Position numbers and translations under genes: made by a program
Assembly (NCBI GenBank): GCA_028554755.1
Contig: JAPTOF010000001.1
Coordinates: forward strand, 2,492,501-2,556,500
Length of the DNA stretch: 64,000 bases
Reading direction: 5' to 3'
From: Cordia subcordata
Taxonomy: Eukaryota > Streptophyta > Magnoliopsida > Boraginales > Cordiaceae
Notes under the pieces: model-generated
What the model saw: the letters and a program-made list of their open reading frames with translations, nothing else
What the model was told of the DNA's origin: nothing
Databases searched by the model: none
In this document: one piece after another, positions 12,801 through 24,100 of the stretch
Layout: each line of letters starts with the position of its first letter
Numbering within the stretch: position 1 is the first letter of the stretch

Positions 12801-15800
12801 ATGACCAAGCGCAGGTGGAAGGGATACATGCAGTCCTTTGAAAGTCATATTGATCCTGAGAGAAAAGAACAACTGAAATGGTTAACAATAGGTAACTATT
12901 CCACACCAGAACGATCTCAATCCTTGCAATATAATTGGAGGGTGTGGGATACCTCTATAGACTCCAAAAGAACGCAATTTAAAGCACGTTTACAGCCCCT
13001 ATATTACCCTGAACGTGGAATTTTGTGGTATACAGAACGGCAATTGGCACGCAGTAAGTTGCTCATCCTGTGCGAAGTGGTATGATGATGCAGGTGCTCT
13101 TACATGACTTGAAACCTTAATTGCTTCATTTGAAGGTAGAATGTGATAGTGTATTTGATATGTGCTCAGAGATAAGACAACTCAAAATGAAAGACTTGTC
13201 ATAGGAAAGTTCTGCATTTGCTTAAAATGTGTTACTTGAACATTTGGTATCGAGTTTAGTTTCAAAAATCTAGGAGAAAAGAAGAGAAAGATATGCAATT
13301 GCCTCGTGAAGAACAGTTATAGCTTTCCATTTGTTTTGCATCTGATTTAAATGAAATTCTAGCAGAACTATCACCAGGAAACAGAAGGGTCCTTTTCTGC
13401 ATGCAAAGAGAGAGGTCCTTTTTGAATGCAGATCCATCACATTCTTCCTTTTGTTTGTTTTAGGCCTAAGTCATTGTGATTCTTCTTTTGTGCTATGCAA
13501 AACATGAAACAGAAGGATCCCTTTGCACGGACAGAGAGGGGACTTTTTCAAAACCAGATGCATCACATTCTTCCTTCTATTTCTTTTAGACATGAGTTGT
13601 ACTGATTCTCCTTTTATGACATGAAAATTCTATTCTGACTGCAATTGTTGTTAACTATGTCACAATTTTCTTTCCAACACTTTGCTTAGTAAAAAATGTT
13701 AATTGTCATTTTGAAAGCATAATTCATAGCTTGATCAACCTAATTCAGGATTAGATTAGATGTTTATGAAACACAAATATCTCTTAGCAAATGATGAGGA
13801 TTTTGGGAGCTGGTGTAGATACTGATGAAACACAGATAATTTCAGTAAATGGAATCTAATGAAGATTTGACCAGTTATTGCAAGCACAATGTTACCGTTT
13901 TACATGAAAATATTATTCCTAGTAATCTTAATTTTGTACCAACTCGTCCATCATTGTTTGCTTTATGCTATTCTTGGTAATATTCTCCTGATATTGTCCA
14001 TTTCCTATCCCTGATTACATGAGCACGCTGGCAATCTAAATTTCTTCCCATATAAAGGACCTAAAATGGCTTGTTAAAAGGAAACATCCTACAGTATTGA
14101 CTTTCAGGTGCTAACACCACTGGCTCCAATTTATGCAGAATCTGAGAACAAAGTAAGAAGAATTCTAAAGCTTCTCAAGAGCCTTAACCAAGGAAACAAA
14201 GATGCGGACTTGAAGACAAAGCCAGAACTCATTCAACTCACTGAAGTTTTTAGCGAACTGTATGAATCTCTCAATGTTCTTCATGATTATCCCAAGGTGA
14301 AGACTAGGAAAAGCGTACGTCTCATAGATGAGGACGGATCTCCTTCTATGTCCAGCTCAGATGTTGAGTTATTTTATCGTCCGGATGAATTAAATCGAAC
14401 CAGGGAATCAAGTAGTGATGTTCAGATGGCAACAGATAGCAATCACCATAAACCAGATACTTTGAATATGGAAGATACTGTTTTACAAGCTAAATTGACC
14501 TCTACAAGTGAGGCGAATCAGTCGCTGCCTTTGGATTTTCCGTCATCCTTTAGTCAAGCACCAGAATCAAGGGAAGTTGTGAAAGATCTTGGAGGTGAAG
14601 CGAAGGAGTCAGAGAGCACAAAACAAGAGTTAATTTTTGAATGTGCATGGTTAAAAAGGAAACTGATTGAGAAGGAGGATGAATTGTTGTCTCTCATGAA
14701 AAAGCATCAGATTTCTGAGAAAGAAAGATTGTCCCAGATAAATCAATTAGAGGGTCAAGTTGCAAACTTGAAGTTTGAGCTGGAAACCTTGAGCACACGG
14801 AAAAAGGATTGTGATAAGCAAGTGGAGTGCAAGTCTATTGAAGCAAAAGAACTAGAGCAGGAAATTTCAAGATTGCGTGATCAAATTTTGGAGCTTGAAG
14901 CAACATCCCGAAAGAAGGAAGATCAGTTTTCTGCTTTCCAGAAGAAATTCCAGGCTGAAAAAGTCCAAGAACAGGTGCAGCTCCAGAAAGCAAAACAAGA
15001 CTCTTCACAGAGCTTAACTCAGTTGGAAAAGAAAAACATCGAGTTGACAAAAAAGATCGCGGAGCAGCAGAAAACTGTTACCGGTTTAGAGAACATCATA
15101 AACCCGTTGAAAGAGGAAAACAAACAAGTCAAAGGCAAGTTAACTGAGCTCAAGTCGAGCTTCCAGGCCGCAGAAAGGAAGACAAATGATATGGCGGAAG
15201 AATTACGCAAACAATTCGAAGACAACCTCGTGATCTTGAGCCGAAGAATCAGAGTTGCAGAACAAGTACAATTAGAGAACAGGGAATGGTACAGGAAGAA
15301 AAAAGCCATATATGAGCAGGAAAACAAAGACCTCAAGAGAAGAATTGAACAACATGAAGTTGGAATGAGGAATGTTAAGGATATGTCACTAACAGCAAAT
15401 GACACACTTGCTTCACTAGACACAGTGGCACTGAAATTCGAGGAGTTCACTGCAAACTTTCTGAATCGAATATCAAAATCTTCGTGCGAATTGAAGTTCG
15501 CAAAGGATTGGGTTATGAGAAAGAACAAATCAATTTATCATGTCGAAGAAGATCTAGCTTGTCTGCTGTCCCAACTGGATGAAAAGGAAGCAGAAATATT
15601 GTTGTACAGAGAAAAAGTTTGGAAGTCTGAAAATAGATTGAGAGAGCTGGAAAAAATTATCAAAGAGCAAGAGGATTGTATGTTGGGGCTCAAAGAGGAA
15701 AAAAGGGAGGCTATAAGACAACTATGTGTGTGGATCGATTATCATCGCAGTCGCTCTGATTATTACAAGAAAAGTCTAACTGACATAACTGCTGGGTACA

Positions 15801-15814
15801 GGAGGACAACTTAA
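12801..15814 (+). CDS. CIP1-like coiled-coil protein, short paralogue
   Basis: Two coding exons, 12801-12891 and 14139-15814, give 588 aa. Residues 1-30 (MTKRRWKGYMQSFESHIDPE...) match the first exon of the larger neighbour and of Arabidopsis CIP1. The segment after the splice (ESENKVRRILKLLK) continues the NAB-like N-terminal module. From about residue 190 to 540 the protein is almost all coiled coil, rich in E, K, Q and L. The C-terminal motif EEKREAIRQLCVWIDYHRSR, about residues 550-569, is the hallmark of CIP1-type proteins. It lacks the large repeat array of the neighbour. It probably corresponds to the Arabidopsis gene annotated as myosin heavy chain-related next to CIP1, and is likely an actin/cytoskeleton-associated scaffold. 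It has no motor domain, so the myosin label is misleading. Confidence 0.88.
13379..13625 (+). repeat. Tandem duplication inside the CIP1-like intron
   Basis: Two units of about 120-129 bp, starting at 13379 and 13508, share AACAGAAGG.TCC, the AGAGAGG block and CATCACATTCTTCCTT in the same order with scattered substitutions. They lie within intron 12892-14138. No coding function is suggested. Confidence 0.6.
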
Positions 15815-18539
15815 AATTGCGGTTTATTCTTCTTACGAGCATTGCTGTATGTGACTGACCCTGACCCATACATAGATTTACATCTATGAGAAATTTGATA
15901 TTTTTAGCTTGATGATCCACCAGTCCTATTGGTTTTCGGGTTAGGTCGCCCATGATGGGTAAACCTGATCCGGTTGCTTAGAGCAGTTATTAATAGTTGT
16001 ATAAGATAACTACAGTCGAATCATTCTCTCTATTTGATACCTTTTAGCTTGATAAACATAATTGGTTGCTTGTCAAACATAATGCGTGGCTATGATGAAT
16101 ATTGGATATAGCTTAAGGTATTTTTATCGGCCAAGAGAAGATTTTGTAGGCCGTGACATTTAGAGTTGGATATTATTACATTACCAAACATATTAGACTC
16201 AATATTATTTCGTCTCGCAAGAATTTCTAATCCATACCCCACATTCGTCATTGTTTTTGAATGTCTCGTATTTGCTTACTGTTTTTAGCCATCCAAATAT
16301 GTGAAGCAATCTTAGTTTTTATATGATTAGGAGTTGAATATGGATATGTATTGTTCTTTTATCCTACCCTTTTCTATATAATCCATATAACTTCTGTCAT
16401 GTGCAAAAATTTGATACTCAATATATGGATTCATACAAACAATGAGAAGGGGTTGAGTTCCCCGGGGGGGGGGGGGAACGGGTGCTACGACCTGGAATAT
16501 GCGTTTTATTTAAAGTATTATCTATGGAACTATATCACTGTAGAAGAAATCCTCAACTTGTATTTAGCTTACAATGTCCTGTCAAAGTTGATGAAAGATA
16601 AAAGATTACTTGAGAGCATTGGATAGTTAGCAATTAATAGGTAACTCCAAATAATTGTTATATTCAAAACGATAGTTATTTTAAACCGCTATGACGTGTT
16701 TGAAAAAAATCGTTTTGAAATAAAAGGAGCAAAATCTTTTTTTACTCACCTAAAGTTATTACTGATACTCATTTGCAGTTTAGAATTTATAGTTTTTCCT
16801 AATTCTTTAGTTAAAAAACTATGCTAAAATTCTTATACACTATATATATATATATATGTATGTATATGGATGTGTGTATGCATATGTATATGTATAATAA
16901 CCATGAAGAATATTTGAATCAACCATCTCACTACATGTTGGACATTAACAACGAAAAAATGCATTATGATAGATCTCCATGACAAATAAGACAAATGGCC
17001 TAACATGTTTAAGATCCAATCGTTCAACTAAAAAAAGATTTCAAACAAAAGTAGTACAGAAACAACACCATTGTGGTCTGATCTGTTGAAGAAAAGCAGG
17101 GACCAAGTTACGCCACAAGTAACGCAATCCAAATAACACATGCTACAAAGGCAATGAAAACCAAAACGCTTAGACACTGATGCCAAAACCAAAAGAAAAA
17201 GGCACTAATATCTTTCATTTCGTCCTACTAGTTGCAGCATTATCGCAGCAGGCAATATAATGCATTGTCAAAATCACTACAAGATCATGATTTAGACACT
17301 TAATAGTACAAAATATATTTAGCTTTCGGCTTTTTGATATATTATATTATGTGCTGTAGCATGTGTCTTACATTCTTATAATTACCAGCAGCAATACATG
17401 TTACCACCAATAAGTCAGATTATTATTTCGAATAATATTTTATGTTACCCGAGCAATACTATGACAGAACGGTGGAAAATCCCAACCTGGTAAGCCAAAA
17501 AGCAGATTGTGATGGTTCGCTAACATGATTCAAATATATATATATATATATATTTTTTATAAAATGGGTAGATATGCATATGGTAAAATTTTGTTTTGCT
17601 GGTTAAAAATATTTGACATATTTATGAAGAAGGTAAAAATCCGACGTGGCATCCACCTGTCAAATAATTGAGTTACGAGTAATAATTCCACCAACATGAG
17701 CTCTGGTTGGTCTGCTCACACTCCACCCCACCACTGACGGCGTTCATTACTATACACCATGTAATGACAAAATGCAACACGTATATGTATTTTCGAGGAT
17801 TAAGTGGAGTAGATGAGTAAAACTTACCGTGATTAAAAACTAAAAATTTCAAACTTTTGCGGTTTTGCCCCTCCCCTTCTCCTTCGAGAACTATCGTGGT
17901 GACCCAACAGCAAATATACAAACTTAAACTGCAGCTTGCTAATCAATTAATACATCTATTAGTATCTTTATTATTATATTTGATTTTGAACCCTGTCCTG
18001 CAATTAAAAATGATAAGGTCTACAATAATCTTCTAAAAAATGTCTTACGAGGCTAGTACTTAGGAGAACTTTTGCCCATCTCTTTTTCGATTTTCCTTAA
18101 TTGATTTGAGGTACTCATTTGGTTTAAGCAATTTCTTTACCATTGGAATTTTAAGGATGAATTCAATAAACTTAAAGGGTTGTTGTCAACCAAAAAAAGA
18201 ACGATTTTTTTAACAGTGGAAGGAAGAAAAAGAAAATTCCATAATGTGGCATACCTGGAATTAACCGCAAATACGGAGGGCGTCATAGGTCGAGAATAGT
18301 TCCAAAGATTCCGTCCGCAGAAAGTAGAAGTTGCAAATGCTGCATACGTCGCTTTGAAAATTTGAAGCGCTCCCAGACCAGACAAAACAATGGTCACTTT
18401 TTCTTCCGTCATTATTTCCTTTCCTTTTCAAAGTTAACAGGAGAAAATAGAAAAAAATCATTTTCGAAAGAGAGGAAAAAAAAAAAAAGAAACTAAAATT
18501 TTCTGATCATTTTCACTCTGTTCCAATCTATCACTCTCC
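15815..18539. other. Region between the two CIP1-type genes
   Basis: The first few hundred bases are probably 3' UTR. The rest is AT-rich with a (G)13 run at 16464-16476, (TA)n tracts at about 16840-16858 and 17535-17552, and no convincing gene. An open frame on the minus strand around 18137-18461 has no recognisable domain and probably belongs to the promoter region of the next gene. Confidence 0.55.
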
Positions 18540-18761
18540 TTGTCAGTCCCTCAAATTCCATATATTCTCTCTCTCTCGCTTGCACATATACACCCACTCT
18601 CTTTTACACATATACACATATCTCTCTCTGTAAATACTTATATACGCTTGTGCGCATGTGTATATCTCCATTTATTTCTTCGTATAGAAGTTTTGCGAAT
18701 TGAGTTTTCTCCTCTCTGTCTCAAGAACTATAATTTCCAGCTGGCAAGCTCTGTTTTTCAG

Positions 18762-21084
18762 GTAATTTTCCATTATTAACTGTCTATTTTTTGTTAAAAA
18801 AAAATTGAAGCTAAATAAGTTTGATCACTGCTGATTACTTATAAGCTATAGCTTAATGTTTCGAAGATGAAATCTGATCTTTTTTGTTGTGAAATATGAT
18901 TGCGTACTCTATTGATTCTTTTTTAGTTAAAAAGTAGAGCAAAAACAATATATGCTTGAGGTTGAATTTCACTGAGAAGGTGTTAACTTTGTTGCTCTCA
19001 TCCCTATTTTGAGTGTTTATTATACTCCTCTACATATAAGCTTGTCTGTATTTGTGTATGTATATCCATTATGTGCTATCTATTCTATTTTAATTCAAGC
19101 TTACGGGAATTTTAAGTTCTTTACATACACGCACGCGTATGCATCTGCGCGTGTATGTATAGATGTGTACGCATCGGCATAGCACTGCATGCATACGCAT
19201 AACATGGATTTATTTATTTATTTACTTATTTATTTCTGTAAGTGAGTCAATTTCGTTTCACAAAAAAGAAATTTACACATACATATACAATATATATATA
19301 TTTATTTACCCTAACTTTTCACTTTTTTCAGATGAATTCACTGACATGATTTTAATTTCTTTCTATATTTTAGTAAACTAATTATTATAATGATATATAT
19401 ATTATACATGGATATGTATCTGTGCGTGTATGTATGCCGTGTGCGTATGGAGTATTTCTTAATTTCTCTTGGATTTCATGAATTATTTAAGTTGTTCTTT
19501 AATGAATTTTCGGATTAAATGCCTCTCGTTTTTATTCTGAGAACTTTATAAAGTCAAGAAGTGGTAGGTGGGTGATTTATGAGGTATATGTCAAGAAAAG
19601 ATTGAAAGAATATTCTAGCGTCTTTTAGCTTTAGGAAAATTCGAGGTTTAATTTGTTAAGCCAGATCAAAAGCTGCATATCTTGATAACATTTATATTAT
19701 AAAGGCAATTATCAAATCATTTTGTTTAAGCCCCGTTTATCGAGCTAAACATCATCTAAAATTATGCAAATACCCTGCACACAATTTGGCTTTTCCAAAA
19801 AAAAAGAAAGTGATGAAAGGTTTTTCACTGTACCATAAAGGAAATCATGATAAATTATTTTCTTTCCACTTTTTGAATTTTGAATCAAAGAGAATATTAG
19901 CTGGCTAGCTTTTTGGAATGTTTATAGACACGGGCCTTGTTTGATTACGGTCATAGCTGTCTCTTTTTAAGTTTGAAAATTTGGTCTGTATATTGCCTAT
20001 TTGGAGCTGACTAAAAGGGCTTAGCTATGAATTGACTGGAACGGCCCTTAGAGCATAGAGTAACTATTCTATGCGTTCTTGATTCAACAAAGAATTAATC
20101 TGCTTTAATAAATAATGGACCACAGTTTAGTGTGTGCGACACATGTATCAGTTAGGCCGCATCATGACCAAATGACATGTTTAGTAATTCGTAGCATCTT
20201 TGTTGATTTTTACTGTGTTTAGATTGGTCAAATTTTTTATAACTTTTAAAAGAGTATATTATGAAAAATTATTTTGGTTTTTTTTTATAAAAAAATTGAA
20301 TTTGAATGGTTTTTAAAATTTCATTTATTTTGAATTTGGAACCAAACATTTATTACGAAAAAATGTTTTTTCTATTTATTTTCTTTCGTCTGTTTATAAT
20401 TTGTATCTTGAATCCAAACCAAATTCTTATGGCCAAGGCATTGAGTGCTCAAAGTCCCTGGGCAAGCACTATAAACAAGGACCATTTTTGCCTATAGTCG
20501 GGTATCCTTCCAGAATAATCAAGTATATTGTATTTGTGCAAGGAAAACAATTTAATGCACAATGATTTGGCTGTTGCATCTTACTAGACCGCCATATGGT
20601 CGCATATCTACCTTTCTGTATGTTTCTTTACATATTTACTTTGTTGCATTACGTCTTCATTAGCAGTTAACAAAGCTAGACGAAAATTGACACACTCTTA
20701 CGTAGAGTGCTGCTAGTCGTCAAGTAATGAACCTTCCTATACCCTAATTGATCTCAAGAAAGTTCTTGGAGAAGTACTCAAACTTTACATTTTTGTGATC
20801 AACGTACTTCATTGCCTGCTTTTGCATTGGACCCATGTCATTTACAGGGGTGTTGTCAATGGAAAACCATCTTGTGTAGAAAGTAGAAGAAAATTTATTG
20901 AGAAGCTTTTACGTAATATATGCAGAGGCTTGTAGCTTAAATAATGCAGTGTACTAGTTTGTCAACGAAAAAACACTTTATAGTATTTGAAGTTCGTAAT
21001 GTTTGTAAATTTTATACCAATCATACTTGTCAGGTTTTGTGCTAGAACTATCTAGAATGGAAGCCAACACGTTCTTGTGAACAG
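18762..21084 (+). other. Probable 2.3-kb intron in the 5' leader of the CIP1 gene
   Basis: A CT-rich leader (18540-18760, full of CTCTCTC and ACACATATAC) ends in TTTTTCAG|GTAATTTT. A GTGAACAG acceptor at 21084 precedes the ATG by 40 bases. Leader introns of this size often raise expression in plants. The upstream ATGs within 18762-21084 would be removed by this splice. Confidence 0.5.
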
Positions 21085-21124
21085 ATAATCAGAAGAAAAG
21101 GAGCTGAATATTCCAAGCAAAGAT

Positions 21125-24100
21125 ATGACGAAGCGTCGTTGGCGAGAGTCGTTCAAATCCTTCATTAAAAGTTACATAGATCCGGAGAAACTTGAGGAGC
21201 TGAGAGGAAAGAAAGCAGGTATATACTTTTTGGCTCAGAATGGTGCCAAACTATATCACGTTGGAAGCAACTTCTCACTTCGTGCTCTGGTAACCAGCAT
21301 GTTGATGGATTTTTAGTTCCCTCAAAAGGAGTTTTGTTTTTTCTTGCAGAATTTGAGGACAAACTTCAGAAGATCTTAAAGCTTCTTAGAGAAAAAGATG
21401 GAAAAGACGGGGAGGAATCCGTAGCTGAACTGATTGAGGATTTCTACAAGCAATACGAATCTCTTTCCGCTAGTTATGAAGATCTGACAGGATTGCTGAG
21501 AGAGAACGTAAATGGCCAACGGGAGAAAGAGAGTTCTTCCTCTAGTTCGGATGCAGATTCAAATGATTCTGCGAGGAAGAAGGACAGCAAAAATGGAAAC
21601 ATAGAGAAGATCACAGATGGTATCAAACAAGAATTAGAAACTGCAAACTTGGAAGTTGCTGACTTGAGAAGCAAGTTGGCAGTTGCAATTGAAGAAAACG
21701 AGGCGTTGAAGTTAGAATACCAGGGTGCTTTGTGTAAAGTACAAGAAGCAGAGAAAATAATCCAAGATCTAAATGCTGAAGCGGAAAGATGGAATGATGA
21801 GAAATCAAAACTTTTGGCTGTGAATGCAAACCTCAGTCTGAACCTAGAGAGTGCTGCTAAGATAGAAGCTGAACTGAAGCAGAAAGTGGAAGAGATGACT
21901 AGAGAAAAAAGTGACTTAATCTCAGAGAAAGAGACGGCGTTGAATAGAATAGAAGAAGGAAACAGAGCAGTTGAAGATTTAAGAACCATGATAACTCAGT
22001 TGCAAGATGAGAAAGAAGCTTTGCAGTTACAGTCAGAAGGTTTGGAAAAGGAAACTAAAACATTGCAGGGGCAACTACAATCGGCAGAAAATGAAATAGC
22101 CAAGCTAAGCCAGATGCAGAAGACCACTCTGGAGGAGAATAATTCTCTCTCTTCAAAAATTTTGCAGCTCTCAGATGAAATTAATCATGCTAAAGACAAG
22201 ATTCAAGACCTTGTGACAGAATCTACTCAATTACGGGAAAAATGGGATGAGAAAGAAAAGGAGCTTTCAACTCACACCGAAATGCATGAAACGCATAAAA
22301 GTGAAACAACTGCTCGTATGAGGGGATTGGAATTAGAGCTTGACTCAGTGCAAACACAGAGAAGGGAGATAGAAAAACAGAAAGAAGATGAACTTGCTGC
22401 CATGTTGAAGAAACTTGAGGATAAGGAGGAGGATATGTCGTCCCAAATAAAGGATCTGAGAGTGGAGCTTGGCACAATGCAGCTTGAGATTAACTCATTG
22501 CAATTCCAGAAAGGTGAGCTGGAAGAACAAATAATGCAGAAAAGCAATGAAGCATCAGCCCAAGTCAAGGACCTGATGGATCAGATAAATGAAAAGCAAC
22601 AGGTGCTAGAGACTTTACACCATCAGTCGGAGGCAGAATTGGAGACAAAAGCTCGACAAATTTCAGAGTATGCGATTCAGATAGAGACTCTGAAAGTGGA
22701 GTTAAAAAACAAGACTGCAAATCATCAGAGAACATTGGATGAAAAAGAGACCAAACAGAACATTAAAAGAGAATTGGAAGAGCAGCTTAGCAGCAAAAGC
22801 CAGGAACTTGTGCAGTTGAAAGAGGAAAGGGAGCAGATACAAGGTAAAATTTCTGAAATGGAGGAGATACTGGTAGAGAAAGAGACTAAACTTAACATCT
22901 TTCGGAAGAAATTTGAAGACAGAGAAATTGAAGCATCTGCTCAGATTACAGCCTTAACTGAGCAGGTGAGTGATTTGAAGGGAGAACTGGATTCTATGCA
23001 CAACCATAAGATTCAGTCAGAGGCAGAATTGGAGACGAAAGCTCAACAAATTTCAGAATATTTGATCCTGATAGAGTCTCTGAAAGAGGAGTTGACGAAC
23101 ACAAAGGCAGATCAGCAGAGAACTCTAGATGAGAAAGAGGCCATAGAAAGCATGAAAAGTGAACTGGAAGAGCGGCTGAGCAGCAAAAGCCAGGAACTTG
23201 TGCAGTTGAAAGAGGAAAAGGACCAGATACGAGGTAAAATTTCTGAAATGGAGACGATTTTGGAAGAGAAAGGGAATAAACTTTCCATCTTACAAAAGGA
23301 ATTTGAAGATGGAGAAACTGAAGCATCTGCCCAGATTACAGCCTTAACTGAGCAGGTGAGTGATTTGAAGGGAGAACTGGATTCTATGCACAACCATAAG
23401 ATTCAGTCAGAGGCAGAATTGGAGACGAAAGCTCAACAAATTTCAGAATATTTGATCCTGATAGAGTCTCTGAAAGAGGAGTTGACGAACACAAAGGCAG
23501 ATCAGCAGAGAACTCTAGATGAGAAAGAGGCCATAGAAAGCATGAAAAGTGAACTGGAAGAGCGGCTGAGCAGCAAAAGCCAGGAACTTGTGCAGTTGAA
23601 AGAGGAAAGGGAGCAGATACAAGGTAAAATTTCTGAAATGGAGGAGATACTGGTAGAGAAAGAGACTAAACTTAACATCTTTCGGAAGAAATTTGAAGAC
23701 AGAGAAATTGAAGCATCTGCTCAGATTACAGCCTTAACTGAGCAGGTGAGTGATTTGAAGGGAGAACTGGATTCTATGCACAACCATAAGATTCAGTCAG
23801 AGGCAGAATTGGAGACGAAAGCTCAACAAATTTCAGAATATTTGATCCTGATAGAGTCTCTGAAAGAGGAGTTGACGAACACAAAGGCAGATCAGCAGAG
23901 AACTCTAGATGAGAAAGAGGCCATAGAAAGCATGAAAAGTGAACTGGAAGAGCGGCTGAGCAGCAAAAGCCAGGAACTTGTGCAGTTGAAAGAGGAAAAG
24001 GACCAGATACGAGGTAAAATTTCTGAAATGGAGACGATTTTGGAAGAGAAAGGGAATAAACTTTCCATCTTACAAAAGGAATTTGAAGATGGAGAAACTG

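Noticed and set aside
18137..18461. Minus-strand open frames upstream of CIP1
   Set aside because: No recognisable domain, no splice-consistent extension, and the position fits the CIP1 promoter.
20215..20425. Possible additional Tourist-like MITE in the CIP1 leader intron (GTTTAGATTGG ... AATCCAAACC)
   Set aside because: The ends pair over only about ten bases and no target duplication or shared interior was seen.
21334..21349. Start of CIP1 at an ATG at 21334
   Set aside because: It lies inside the short intron; the MTKRRW exon at 21125 splices in phase and matches the paralogue and the CIP1 N-terminus.
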